Source: Porphyromonadaceae bacterium UBA2751
Lineage (GTDB): Bacteria; Bacteroidota; Bacteroidia; Bacteroidales; Muribaculaceae
DNA: 64,000 bases
Direction of reading: 5' to 3'
Assembly: GCA_002353285.1 (NCBI GenBank)
Contig: DEJJ01000023.1
Coordinates: 1 to 64,000 of the forward strand
Shown: one piece after another, positions 33,870-42,958 of the stretch
Numbering within the stretch: the first letter of the stretch is position 1
How the letters are laid out: every line of letters begins with the position of its first letter
The notes under the pieces: model-generated
The model's database searches: none
Seen by the model: the letters and a program-made list of their open reading frames with translations, nothing else
Told to the model about the DNA's origin: nothing
Made by a program: the position numbers and the translations under genes

Positions 33870-34928
33870 TTACTCGGCGCGGTCGGCAACTTTATCCATT
33901 GTGAATTCGTCAAATCTGAAATAGGAATCAACCACTGCCGTGCCCCTCATCAGCGATGTGGTAACACCTTCAGTGCTGGTGCGGCGGAAACGGCGCGTGA
34001 CAGTGAACGAAGCACTGTAGCGTGGCAGTTTGCTCGAATCGAGCGACTTCTTCACGTCAACAGCAAGCGATGAGAAAGCAATCGAATCGATATCACTCTC
34101 CTGGTAGGCATTGAAGTAGTCGTGCACATCGGTGTGGCCGGCATTGTGCTTGCCCATGAAATTGGTCATGCTTGTGTTGCACACCATCATCATGTCCACA
34201 ACATTCCACTGTTCCATCCCTGTGAGGAACTGCTGAATAAGGTTCTTAACCTGGTCGCGTTCATCAACTGTGAGTTCGGCTCGGCGAAACTCCTCAAATC
34301 GGCTCCTTGCCTCGGCGATGTGCTTACCACTGGGGAACTCACGCATATAGGCGTCAATTGCTGCTTTCGAGTCCTTTTCAATAGCATTATTCCACACCAC
34401 ATCATCAAGAGTGCCGCGTGCCTGGTCAAGGAACTTGCTGTTAGGATGATTGTTAATAAACGTGCGCAACTGAAACTCATCGTTGCTGGCCAGTACCTGC
34501 TCCCACATCGTTTTCTCATTAATGAGCATGGTGTACATTTTCTTGGCCTGCTCGCTATGCTCTCCATCGGGATAAGCATCGAGGTAATGCTGATAATCGG
34601 CAATCTCATGCGATTGCTCACACTGCGCCCATAGCGTTTCCTCATCTTGATGTGAGATCCCCATGTATAATGCGCCACCCACAACAGCCAGCGCCATAAT
34701 CACTGCTGCAGTGATTATAATCCAGCTGTTATTTTTCTTCTTAGCACCATTGTTATTACCACGTTGAGAATATTGTGATTGCGACCTGATGTGGCCTGGC
34801 TGCTCGGGTGAGGTGCCACGCTCACGTGTGAAACTATCACCCTGTGGCCTATAAAGCTTTGCGCCACAGTGTGGACAATAGGCATCGCTGGAGCTTATAT
34901 TATCATTTCCACAGTTATTGCATCTCAT
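33870..34928 (-). CDS. Zinc-ribbon, single-helix protein
   Basis: About 352 residues from the ATG at 34928. The N-terminal zinc ribbon (MRCNNCGNDN, then YCPHCGAKL) is followed by a disordered linker, one transmembrane helix (SWIIITAAVIMALAVVGGALY, near 72-92), and an extracytoplasmic part with TPR-like repeats (YQHYLDAYPDGEHSEQAKKMY; FINNHPNSKFLDQARGTL). The last 130 residues (LIQQFLTGMEQWNV on) resemble an NTF2-like fold. Zinc-ribbon/helix/sensor layouts are frequent in Bacteroidetes and uncharacterised. The gene has its own promoter and is cut off from tonB by a terminator. Confidence 0.75.
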   Translation of the reverse strand: MRCNNCGNDNISSSDAYCPHCGAKLYRPQGDSFTRERGTSPEQPGHIRSQSQYSQRGNNNGAKKKNNSWIIITAAVIMALAVVGGALYMGISHQDEETLWAQCEQSHEIADYQHYLDAYPDGEHSEQAKKMYTMLINEKTMWEQVLASNDEFQLRTFINNHPNSKFLDQARGTLDDVVWNNAIEKDSKAAIDAYMREFPSGKHIAEARSRFEEFRRAELTVDERDQVKNLIQQFLTGMEQWNVVDMMMVCNTSMTNFMGKHNAGHTDVHDYFNAYQESDIDSIAFSSLAVDVKKSLDSSKLPRYSASFTVTRRFRRTSTEGVTTSLMRGTAVVDSYFRFDEFTMDKVADRAE

Positions 34929-34957
34929 TGTTAACAGTTGAATAAATATTGATGATG

Positions 34958-34988
34958 CAAAATTAGGAAAGATAAAACAAACGTGCAA
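34958..34988 (-). promoter_or_regulatory. Promoter of the zinc-ribbon gene
   Basis: Minus strand: GTTG (34985-34988) and TAATTTTG (34958-34965), about 19-20 bases apart. Confidence 0.55.
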
Positions 34989-35046
34989 CGGTTTTAGTGA
35001 GATTTAAAATAAAAAATCTATTAATAAAATATAGATAACAAGAAAC

Positions 35047-35084
35047 AAGAAAGCCGCTTGGTTGCAATGACCAGCGGCTTTCTT
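35047..35084 (-). terminator. Terminator after tonB
   Basis: AAGAAAGCCGCT pairs perfectly with AGCGGCTTTCTT, 43 bases after the tonB stop; on the minus strand T-rich sequence follows. Confidence 0.85.
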
Positions 35085-35126
35085 TAATTTATGCTATTTC
35101 TTTAACAGAAATATCACAAGTAGTGA

Positions 35127-36053
35127 TTAGTTCACACCCTGAAGTTTGAATGTTACAGGCAGTGTGTACCATACACGAACGGGATCACCCACGGCGTTGC
35201 GGCCAGGTGAGAATGCGGGCAATGACTTGCACACGCGAACGGCCTCACGGTCAAGGTCCTTGTCGACCGAACGGGCAACCTTAACCTCACCAATCTTACC
35301 ATTCTTCTCAACCACGAACTGAACGATAACCTTACCCTGGATGTTGTTGTCGGCAGCAGCCTGTGGGTAACGCAGGTGGTCGTTCAAGTACTTCATCAGA
35401 GCAGCATCGCCACCAGGATAAGAGGGCATGTGAGCAGCCGATTGGAATACCTCGTCGGCTTGAGGCTTAGGCTCCTCTTTCTTGGGCTCGGGCTTGGGTT
35501 CAGGTTTCTCCTCTTTGGGAGGCTCCTTAATCTCAACGATTTCCTTAACCACAACTTGCTCCTCTTTCTTGGTGTCAAGTGTGATATTATCTGTACCCTT
35601 GTCCTCGTCAACAGCACCAACCTGACGCTCATCCTCCTTTTGAGATTCGATTGTCTTGGGTGGTTCCTTAACCTCGCTGTCATCAACGATGTTCATCTCG
35701 GTCACCTTCTGTGAGTTTTGAATCTCCTCTTCGAGAACTTGTTCTTTCTCCTCGGGAATTTCAATCTCCTGCTGGATTTCCTCCTCTTCCATCTCTTGCT
35801 CCATCTGCTTTGCAAGAGCCTCTTGCTCGAGGCGCTCTTGCTCGAGACGGCGCTCGGTCAAGTATTTGTTAAGAGAAGTATAACCAAATGCCAGCAGCGC
35901 AACAATAGCGATACCTATAAGAGTATAGATGACCGACTTGTTGTGACGCCTGGGTGAGTCACTTCTAAGCTCATATGCTCCAAAGTCCTTATTCTTACCT
36001 TCGAAAATAAGGTCTAACCATTCTTTCGATGAAAGATCTACATCTTTTGCCAT
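35127..36053 (-). CDS. TonB
   Basis: A 308-residue energy transducer. The cytosolic N-terminus (about 40 residues) leads to one helix (VIYTLIGIAIVALLAFGYTSL), a Glu/Gln-rich then Pro/Lys-rich spacer that spans the periplasm, and a TonB C-terminal domain (MPSYPGGDAALMKYLNDHLRYP, GKVIVQFVVEKNGKI, LPAFSPGRNAVGDPV). It couples the inner-membrane ion gradient, through ExbB/ExbD, to outer-membrane SusC-like transporters. Last gene of the exbB-exbD-exbD-tonB transcript before a strong terminator. Confidence 0.93.
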   Translation of the reverse strand: MAKDVDLSSKEWLDLIFEGKNKDFGAYELRSDSPRRHNKSVIYTLIGIAIVALLAFGYTSLNKYLTERRLEQERLEQEALAKQMEQEMEEEEIQQEIEIPEEKEQVLEEEIQNSQKVTEMNIVDDSEVKEPPKTIESQKEDERQVGAVDEDKGTDNITLDTKKEEQVVVKEIVEIKEPPKEEKPEPKPEPKKEEPKPQADEVFQSAAHMPSYPGGDAALMKYLNDHLRYPQAAADNNIQGKVIVQFVVEKNGKIGEVKVARSVDKDLDREAVRVCKSLPAFSPGRNAVGDPVRVWYTLPVTFKLQGVN

Positions 36054-36082
36054 AATGTTTCTTTTTTAAAGGTTTGACAAAA

Positions 36083-36775
36083 TTACTTAGCAGGAGCAGC
36101 AGCGGTAGCTCCACCCAGTGGGTGACCAACCTTGTGCTCATAGAGCGTAGAGTCTTGCTTATTCAGAGCCTCAATCTGGTAAGTTGAGATTTGATTAATC
36201 TGCATCTCATCCAGCATACGAACCACGTCGGCATAGCAGGCGTTTGCGGTAGGTTTAATAACAATGATTGGGCGTTTTGCATTAAGGTCAGCAGCCTGTT
36301 TCTCGCGAGCATCCCTTACCCTTGCGTTATAAACCGAGTCGTTGATAGCGCCCTTCTTCCAATCAGCCTTGAGCTTATTAACGATTGTGAGAAGTTCCTT
36401 GTTACGCTTCTGGAGCATACCACGGATGGCGTCCTTATCGTTTCCAAACTTAATGTCGTTGAGGGTGAAGTCCTCCATGTCGGGCTTACCATCATAGTAA
36501 TAAATCTTACTATCGGTCGACTTGGCTTGACCCATCTTGTCGGTTGTCACATTACCATCAAGGATGAAAGTGATAGCGTCACTCTCCTTAATCTTAGTCT
36601 CCTCCTCCTTGTTCACGTTGTCGTTGGTAGGCAACACAAGGTCGAGAGTTTGAGACTTAAGCATGGTTGTACACAACATAAAGAATGTGATCAACAACAT
36701 GTTCATATCAACCATAGGAGTAAAGTCGATACGGGTGTCGAATTTCTTCTGACGTGATTTATCTTTCTTTGCCAT
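36083..36775 (-). CDS. ExbD-like biopolymer transport protein (second copy)
   Basis: A 230-residue protein with one helix near the N-terminus (FTPMVDMNMLLITFFMLCTTML), holding the functionally important Asp of ExbD (PMVDMN). The periplasmic domain is longer than in E. coli ExbD (141 residues) and contains an inserted charged stretch. It ends with IIVIKPTANACYADVVRMLDEM, the classical ExbD fold motif, and an Ala-rich tail. Works with the first ExbD and ExbB. Gap to the first exbD is 5 bases. Confidence 0.9.
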   Translation of the reverse strand: MAKKDKSRQKKFDTRIDFTPMVDMNMLLITFFMLCTTMLKSQTLDLVLPTNDNVNKEEETKIKESDAITFILDGNVTTDKMGQAKSTDSKIYYYDGKPDMEDFTLNDIKFGNDKDAIRGMLQKRNKELLTIVNKLKADWKKGAINDSVYNARVRDAREKQAADLNAKRPIIVIKPTANACYADVVRMLDEMQINQISTYQIEALNKQDSTLYEHKVGHPLGGATAAAPAK

Positions 36776-36780
36776 ATCTC

Positions 36781-37476
36781 TTATTCCTCCTCTACTTTAA
36801 GCGAAGTCATCAAGGTGAACTTGTTTAACTTCTCAGTCTGTAAATTATCCATTACCACCTGAACAAGGCTGTAAGGAGAGCTTTGCTCAGCCTTGATAGC
36901 AACACCACGACCACCAATCAGGTCACGGCCAAGTCCATGCTCTTGCATCACCGACTTGATGGCTGCTAACCAAGTTTGAAACTCATTACGTGGACCGTCT
37001 TTTACCGACAGTTGAATCGGTATACCACCTTCATCCTTCAGGAACGCATCACGTTTCTCCAGGGGAAGAGCAATCCATTTGGTGAGCTCTTTCATGGGAA
37101 CGCCGAAGGTATTGAGCTTAGAGAATTCCTTTGCAGCCTGAGCAGTGAGCTTTGGCGCACTTGGGTGAGTCTCGCGATAGGTGTTATAAGCCTGGCTGAG
37201 CACCTCGGTGCGGAAAGTCTCGGTCGAGAGCTGAGTCGAATCCTTGGCTCCGGTGAGGTTCATGTAAACCTTTCCATTGGGAGCAATGAGAACTTGCACG
37301 AGTTTCTCGTCGGGCACCTTCTCTTCACTTACCGATGGAGGGGTGATGACCTGCACTGGTTCCTTCTGAAGGAATGTTGAAGTCAACATGAAGAAAGTCA
37401 ACAGAAGAACAGTCACGTCACTCATCGCCGTCATGTCGATGATGGTACTTTGTTTCTTAATTTTGACTTTTCCCAT
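36781..37476 (-). CDS. ExbD-like biopolymer transport protein (first copy)
   Basis: A 231-residue ExbD relative. The single helix with the key Asp is IDMTAMSDVTVLLLTFFML. The periplasmic domain (VQVLIAPNGKVYMNLTG, IAIKAEQSSPYSLVQVVMD) follows a longer insertion. Paired, non-identical ExbD proteins are usual in Bacteroidales Ton clusters. ExbB lies 77 bases upstream. Confidence 0.9.
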   Translation of the reverse strand: MGKVKIKKQSTIIDMTAMSDVTVLLLTFFMLTSTFLQKEPVQVITPPSVSEEKVPDEKLVQVLIAPNGKVYMNLTGAKDSTQLSTETFRTEVLSQAYNTYRETHPSAPKLTAQAAKEFSKLNTFGVPMKELTKWIALPLEKRDAFLKDEGGIPIQLSVKDGPRNEFQTWLAAIKSVMQEHGLGRDLIGGRGVAIKAEQSSPYSLVQVVMDNLQTEKLNKFTLMTSLKVEEE

Positions 37477-37553
37477 TGTTACACTTTATTTAATTAAATG
37501 TTATTGATAAAATAATTGATTTAATTGATTTGCTACAATCAACAACAATATAA

Positions 37554-38486
37554 TTAATGTGTAGCAGCGAAAGTAGAAACAATTGAGAAGCCAAGCTCGT
37601 CGATAGCATAGGTCATGTTATCGATCTTGCTGGTGTAGAAGTTATAAGAAATAAGTGCCAATGCTGCAGTTGCAATACCAGTAGCGGTGTTCACAAGTGC
37701 CTCAGAGATACCAGTTGACAGCTCGGTAGAATCGGGAGCACCTGATTGAGACAGAGCCTGGAACGACTTGATCATACCAAGCACAGTACCGAACAGTCCT
37801 AACAGGGTACCCAGAGTGGTGAGGGTAGCAACGATAGGAAGATTCTGCTGCAGTGCAGGCATCTCAAGAGCTGTAGCCTCCTCAAGGGTCTGCTGGATCG
37901 AAGTAAGCTTCTGCTCCTTCTGCAGGAGTGTGTCCTTATCCATTTCTTTGTACTTCTGAAGTGTTGCATAAACAACAGCGCCTACAGTACCCTTCTGCTG
38001 ACGGCAGAGTTCCTCAGCCTTGGCGATGTCCTTCTTCTGAAGAGCGGCCTTTACGTTCTCGACAAACTTGGTGATGTTGCCTTTACCTTTAGCCTTGCCG
38101 ATAGCGAACCAGCGCTCAACCGAAAGCACGATAACTGTAAACAAGCAAGTCAACAGGATAGGAACCACGAAACCGCCCTTATAAACGGTACCTGCGAGGT
38201 TGGCTGGCGAGAGTTTAACCTCATCGCCTACTTGGAATGCAAATGCAGCACCTGACTCTTCACCGCCTGTGAAGTTGCTAATCATACCCATTACAAACAG
38301 GTAGAGGCAAACAGCAACTGCTAAGCAAACGAGGATTACGAGGAATGCACTCTTGATACCACCAACATTGCTGTTAACGGCCTTGTCGTCAACCTTCTTG
38401 GGTTGTGGTTTTGCAACCTGTGGTTGTGGTTTTACAGCTGGCTTTGGAGCCTGGGGCTGTGGATTGTTTGGCTTTGTAGCTTCCAT
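37554..38486 (-). CDS. ExbB/TolQ-family proton channel protein
   Basis: A 310-residue MotA/TolQ/ExbB protein. It starts with a Pro/Gln/Lys-rich cytosolic tail of about 45 residues, then a helix (SAFLVILVCLAVAVCLYLFVMGMI), a second helix (GGFVVPILLTCLFTVIVLSVERWF), a cytosolic helical stretch, and the two conserved channel helices (LPIVATLTTLGTLLGLFGTVLGMI; STGISEALVNTATGIATAALALISYNFY). It powers TonB. First gene of the operon, with a leader of about 230 bases. Confidence 0.93.
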   Translation of the reverse strand: MEATKPNNPQPQAPKPAVKPQPQVAKPQPKKVDDKAVNSNVGGIKSAFLVILVCLAVAVCLYLFVMGMISNFTGGEESGAAFAFQVGDEVKLSPANLAGTVYKGGFVVPILLTCLFTVIVLSVERWFAIGKAKGKGNITKFVENVKAALQKKDIAKAEELCRQQKGTVGAVVYATLQKYKEMDKDTLLQKEQKLTSIQQTLEEATALEMPALQQNLPIVATLTTLGTLLGLFGTVLGMIKSFQALSQSGAPDSTELSTGISEALVNTATGIATAALALISYNFYTSKIDNMTYAIDELGFSIVSTFAATH

Positions 38487-38724
38487 AATCTAAAAATTAA
38501 AAAATTAGTTGTTAATAAAAAAGTTGATTAATATAAAATTTGTTTTTTTAATATTCTCAGTTAAAATTAATGGTCCAAGTAATTATATTAATAACGTGTA
38601 GCAAGTCCATTTAGTGTGTTGCTACAGCTATTCACTGTGATTAATGTGCCTATATTGTTAACTATCACACAATTAACACCTCTACGAGTGCTTATCATAG
38701 TAAAATATTCGCAAAAATCACTCG

Positions 38725-38756
38725 CAAATTTATTACTTTTATTTCAATAAAGCAAA
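38725..38756 (-). promoter_or_regulatory. Promoter of the exbB operon
   Basis: Minus strand: TTTG (38753-38756) and TAAATTTG (38725-38732), 20 bases apart. A long AT-rich leader (38487-38718) follows without an ORF. Confidence 0.7.
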
Positions 38757-38894
38757 GAGAACATATCTTTTTTTGACAAAAAAAGTTATTAACAACCTAA
38801 ATTTATCACACCGTTTCGCCCACATCGCAGCAATCCCAAAAAATATTTTTCAACAATTAATAACATGCATGCAAACAGTATTGCAGATTTTTTA

Positions 38895-38902
38895 TAACTT
38901 TG
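38895..38902 (+). promoter_or_regulatory. -7 promoter element of the nqr operon
   Basis: TAACTTTG fits TAnnTTTG, 46 bases before the nqrA ATG. The -33 element is weak. Confidence 0.55.
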
Positions 38903-38948
38903 CAGATTGTATTGAAGATAAAGAAAAAAACAATTTATATCAATTCTC

Positions 38949-40277
38949 ATGGCTTTAATAAAACTTAAAAAGGGATTTGACCTCAACCTCAAAGGTCAAA
39001 TCAAGCAAGAAAACGTGGCCGATGAAGTGACCGCTACTAGCTATGCCATTATCCCCGACGACTTCACGGGACTGACGCCTCGCATGGAGAAAAAACCAGG
39101 CGAACACGTAGCTGCTGGCGAGCCTCTTTATCACGACAAGAACGACGAGAAGGTGAAGGTGACCTCGCCAGTGAGTGGCATCGTCAAGGACGTGGTGAGA
39201 GGTGAGCGACGCAAAATCATGGCAGTAGTAGTCACCCCCGATGGCAGCAACGACAACAAGCGCTTCGACACAAAAGCCACCCCCAAGGAGCTCCTGCTTG
39301 AGAGTGGGTTGTGGGCTATGATCAGGCAACGCCCTTACGACATCGTGCCAAGCAGCGAAGTGCGACCTCGCGACATCTTCATCACAGCTTTCGACTCGGC
39401 GCCACTGGCACCACAACTCAAGCTGGTGATGGGCGACAACGAGAAGCATGTGGCTAAGGCCGTCGAGGTGCTCTCTACGATGACAAGCGGCAAGGTGTAC
39501 CTGGGATGCCCTAAAGACTACACTATCGACAACACTGGAGCCGAGGTCAACACCTTTGTGGGGCCACATCCGGCTGGCAATGCAGGTGTTCAAGTTGCTA
39601 ATGTGAAACCCGTCAACAAGGGCGAAGTGGTGTGGACCCTCGATGTGGTCACAGCAGCGCGCATTGGCAAGCTGTTCAACACAGGCACCGTCGACTATTC
39701 CACCACAGTGGCTCTCACCGGCAGTGGCTTCATCGAGCCCACCTATGTCAAAGCTACTATGGGATGCTCGCTCGAGTCGCTGCTCAATGGCAGGCTCGTG
39801 AGCGACGACAAAGACAAGCGCATCATTGCAGGCAACGTGCTCACTGGGGTTAAGGAAAGCATTGATGGATATCTACATGCGCCCTATCGCCACATTACCG
39901 TCATCAACGAAATCAACAAGAAGGATGAATTCATGGGATGGGCATCGCTTAGCCCCAAGAAGTACAGCATCTACCGTGTGTTCACAAGCTGGCTGATGGG
40001 TCGCCACAAGGAGGTAGACCTCGACGCCAAGCTCAATGGTGGCGAGCGCGCCATCGTCATGAGTGGTGAATATGACAGGATGCTGCCCATGGACATCTAT
40101 TCCGAATTTCTTATCAAGGCAATCATCGCGTTCGACATCGACAAGATGGAGCAACTGGGCATCTATGAAGTGGCACCCGAGGACTTTGCTCTGGCCGAGT
40201 TTGCCGACACTTCAAAGCTCGAGCTACAACGCATCGTGCGTGAAGGACTTGACAAGATGAGAGCCGAGATGTGCTAA
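38949..40277 (+). CDS. Na+-translocating NADH:quinone reductase subunit A
   Basis: A 442-residue NqrA, a peripheral cytosolic subunit of the Na+-pumping NADH:quinone oxidoreductase. It starts IKLKKGFDLNLKGQI, and shows PGEHVAAGEPLYHDK (barrel-sandwich region), then VGPHPAGNAGVQVANVKPV and the C-terminal MLPMDIYSEFLIKAIIAFDIDKMEQLGIYEV. First gene of six in the standard order. Length is usual. Confidence 0.97.
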   Translation: MALIKLKKGFDLNLKGQIKQENVADEVTATSYAIIPDDFTGLTPRMEKKPGEHVAAGEPLYHDKNDEKVKVTSPVSGIVKDVVRGERRKIMAVVVTPDGSNDNKRFDTKATPKELLLESGLWAMIRQRPYDIVPSSEVRPRDIFITAFDSAPLAPQLKLVMGDNEKHVAKAVEVLSTMTSGKVYLGCPKDYTIDNTGAEVNTFVGPHPAGNAGVQVANVKPVNKGEVVWTLDVVTAARIGKLFNTGTVDYSTTVALTGSGFIEPTYVKATMGCSLESLLNGRLVSDDKDKRIIAGNVLTGVKESIDGYLHAPYRHITVINEINKKDEFMGWASLSPKKYSIYRVFTSWLMGRHKEVDLDAKLNGGERAIVMSGEYDRMLPMDIYSEFLIKAIIAFDIDKMEQLGIYEVAPEDFALAEFADTSKLELQRIVREGLDKMRAEMC

Positions 40278-40333
40278 CCACATCACATTAGTAATCAACA
40301 CAATGAATATTAACATTTAAACTAAAAGATAAA

Positions 40334-41512
40334 GTGAAATTCTTAAGACAATTCATGGACAAGATAAAGCCTCACTTCCACGAAGGCGGCAAGCTCAGCA
40401 AGCTTGAATCGGTCTACGATGGAATGGAGACATTCTTGTTCACTCCCAACACCACATCGCGCTCGGGAGTGCACATCCACGACAGCAACGACATGAAGCG
40501 CACCATGATCACCGTTGTAGTGGCACTCGTGCCATGCCTGCTGATGGCGATGTATAACATCGGCTTCCAGCACTTCAGAGCTATAGGTGTTGCCGACGCT
40601 TCGTTCTGGCAGATGTTCCTGTTTGGACTGCTGGCATTGCTTCCCGTGATTGTGGTATCCTATGTTGTGGGACTGGGCATCGAGTTCATTGGCGCTCAAA
40701 TTCACCACAAGGAGATACAGGAGGGATTCCTTGTCACTGGCATCCTAATCCCACTCATTGTGCCTATTAACACACCACTATGGATGACGGCTGTGGCAAC
40801 AGCTTTTGCCGTGATTTTTGCCAAGGAGATTTTTGGCGGCACTGGCATGAACATCTTTAACGTGGCACTTATCACGCGCGCGTTCCTCTTCTTTGCTTAC
40901 CCGTCGAAGATGAGTGGCGACAGTGCTTTTGTTAAGATTGACAGCGCATTTGGCTATGGTGGCGGCAATGTGGCCGACGGCTTTACCGGAGCCACCCCTC
41001 TGGGCGAAGTGGCCACTAATTTCGAGAACTTCAGCACATCTGCCATGGATGCTTTCATAGGCCTCATCCCTGGCTCACCAGGCGAGACCTCAATGATAGC
41101 TATCCTCATTGGCGCTGCAATCCTGCTCATCACTGGCATTGCCTCATGGAGGGTGATGCTCAGCGTGTTTGCTGGTGGCTTGGCAATGGGTGCTCTTGCC
41201 CACGCATTCGCCTGCGACACCTATCCAGCATCAATGCTCGACCCCATCACCCAAGTGTGTCTGGGAGGTTTCGCATTTGCAGCTGTGTTCATGGCCACCG
41301 ACCCCGTTACTGGTGCCCGAACCAAGATTGGACAGTACATCTACGGATTCCTGATTGGCGTGTTTGCAATCCTCATCCGCGTTTACAACGGTGGCTACCC
41401 CGAGGGCGCTATGCTCGCTGTGCTGCTCATGAACGCTTTTGCACCGCTAATCGACTACTGCGTTGTTCAAGTAAATATTAACCGCCGCGCCAAGCGCGCC
41501 AAAGTTCAATGA
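40334..41512 (+). CDS. Na+-translocating NADH:quinone reductase subunit B
   Basis: A 392-residue integral membrane protein with about ten helices. The residue that carries covalent FMN is the Thr of TGATPL (VADGFTGATPLGEV), where many relatives have SGAT. NTTSRSGVHIHDSND and AKEIFGGTGMNIFN are typical. The start is GTG at 40334, giving MKFLRQFMDKIKPHF, as usual for the family; the ATG seven codons later would cut the conserved start. Riboflavin and ubiquinone-type sites lie in this subunit. Confidence 0.95.
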   Translation: MKFLRQFMDKIKPHFHEGGKLSKLESVYDGMETFLFTPNTTSRSGVHIHDSNDMKRTMITVVVALVPCLLMAMYNIGFQHFRAIGVADASFWQMFLFGLLALLPVIVVSYVVGLGIEFIGAQIHHKEIQEGFLVTGILIPLIVPINTPLWMTAVATAFAVIFAKEIFGGTGMNIFNVALITRAFLFFAYPSKMSGDSAFVKIDSAFGYGGGNVADGFTGATPLGEVATNFENFSTSAMDAFIGLIPGSPGETSMIAILIGAAILLITGIASWRVMLSVFAGGLAMGALAHAFACDTYPASMLDPITQVCLGGFAFAAVFMATDPVTGARTKIGQYIYGFLIGVFAILIRVYNGGYPEGAMLAVLLMNAFAPLIDYCVVQVNINRRAKRAKVQ

Positions 41513-41519
41513 AAGGAGG
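41512..41519 (+). promoter_or_regulatory. Unusually strong Shine-Dalgarno site of nqrC
   Basis: AAAGGAGG lies 5 bases before the nqrC ATG and overlaps the nqrB stop. Most genes in the window have A-rich leaders without such a site. Confidence 0.7.
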
Positions 41520-41524
41520 CTCTT

Positions 41525-42283
41525 ATGGCAATGAACAAGAACAGTAATGCTTATCAAATCATCTATGCTGCAGTAATGGTCCTGATTGTGGGCACTGTGC
41601 TGGCATTCATCTATATGGCACTCAAGCCGAAACAAGACGACAATGTGGCCAACGACAAGCGCAAGCAGATACTGAGCGCTGTGCACATCACTGCCCCGAG
41701 CGACAACGACATTGAGGCCACTTTCAAGAAATACATCGTGGCAGGCTACCTCCTCAACGAGGATGGCAGCGTGGCCGACTCAACTCAGGATGTGGCTTTC
41801 AACGTTGACATGAAGAATAACATCAAGCTCGAAAAACGTGACCTGCCATTGTTCAAGTGCAAGCTCGACGACGGCAGCATTAAGTACATTGTACCGGTCT
41901 ATGGCGCAGGATTATGGGGCCCCATCTGGGGATATGTCGCTGTAAATGACAACGGCACCGACATCTATGGAGCTTACTTTTCTCACGAAGGTGAGACCCC
42001 TGGCTTGGGTGCCGAAATTGCCAATCCCAATTTTCAGGAACAGTTCAAAGGTAAGAATATCTACCCTGATGGCGAGTTCAAGTCTATTAGCGTGATGAAG
42101 GCTGGCCAAAAGCCGACCGACGGTTCTGAATATGTCAACGCCATATCGGGAGGAACAATCACCAGTCGCGGCGTACAGGCCATGCTCAGCGAATGCATGA
42201 TGCCCTATGATGCATTCTTTAAGAAACTTCAAAGTGAAACCATTTTAATATGCGGGACCGATTTAGAATGTGAAACCAATTAA
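41525..42283 (+). CDS. Na+-translocating NADH:quinone reductase subunit C
   Basis: A 252-residue subunit with one N-terminal helix (AYQIIYAAVMVLIVGTVLAFIYMAL) and a periplasmic FMN-binding domain. The covalent FMN site is the Thr in SGGTITSRGVQAML; most relatives have SGAT. ETPGLGAEI is typical for the domain. The final 15 residues (ETILICGTDLECETN) are longer than usual. Twelve bases after nqrB with a strong Shine-Dalgarno site. Confidence 0.95.
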   Translation: MAMNKNSNAYQIIYAAVMVLIVGTVLAFIYMALKPKQDDNVANDKRKQILSAVHITAPSDNDIEATFKKYIVAGYLLNEDGSVADSTQDVAFNVDMKNNIKLEKRDLPLFKCKLDDGSIKYIVPVYGAGLWGPIWGYVAVNDNGTDIYGAYFSHEGETPGLGAEIANPNFQEQFKGKNIYPDGEFKSISVMKAGQKPTDGSEYVNAISGGTITSRGVQAMLSECMMPYDAFFKKLQSETILICGTDLECETN

Positions 42284-42296
42284 ATGACAATAGACT

Positions 42297-42920
42297 ATGT
42301 TATCGAAACGAAATAAAGAAGCTTTATTCAACCCGTTGTCGAAGGACAACCCAGTGCTGGTGCAAATCCTGGGCATTTGCTCAACACTTGCCGTAACAGC
42401 CAAGCTCGAGCCAGCTATTGTCATGGGCATCTCGGTGATAGCTGTGCTGGCAATCTCTAACGTGGTGATCTCGCTGTTGCGCAACACCATTCCAACATCA
42501 ATTCGCATCATCGTGCAACTGGTAGTAGTTGCAGCTCTCGTCATCATTGTGCAGCAAGTGCTCCGAGCCTACGCCTACGATGTGAGCCTGCAGCTCTCGG
42601 TCTTCATTGGCCTGATTATCACTAACTGTATCCTCATGGGGCGTCTCGAGGCGTTTGCCTTGAGCAACAAGCCTTGGCCAGCTTTCCTCGATGGCATTGG
42701 CAACGGCCTTGGCTACATGATAATCCTGGTCATTGTGGCTTTCTTCCGCGAACTGCTGGGAAGCGGCACCCTCCTTGGTTTCCAGGTGATTCCACAGTGG
42801 TGCTACGACCATGGCTACATGAATAATGGCTTGATGATTCTGCCACCCATGGCACTCATCACAGTGGGATGCATAATTTGGGTACATCGTTCACGCAACA
42901 AGGAACTTCAAGAGAAATAA
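42297..42920 (+). CDS. Na+-translocating NADH:quinone reductase subunit D
   Basis: A 207-residue membrane protein with six helices. LFNPLSKDNPVLVQILGICSTLAVT at the start and FFRELLGSGTLLGFQVIP in the second half are typical. NqrD and NqrE form the pseudo-symmetric core with an FeS centre in the membrane; Cys in GICSTLAV and TNCILMG fit the cluster ligands. Confidence 0.95.
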   Translation: MLSKRNKEALFNPLSKDNPVLVQILGICSTLAVTAKLEPAIVMGISVIAVLAISNVVISLLRNTIPTSIRIIVQLVVVAALVIIVQQVLRAYAYDVSLQLSVFIGLIITNCILMGRLEAFALSNKPWPAFLDGIGNGLGYMIILVIVAFFRELLGSGTLLGFQVIPQWCYDHGYMNNGLMILPPMALITVGCIIWVHRSRNKELQEK

Positions 42921-42958
42921 CCAACAAGTAGTAACGCTTTTAACACCAATTATTTACA

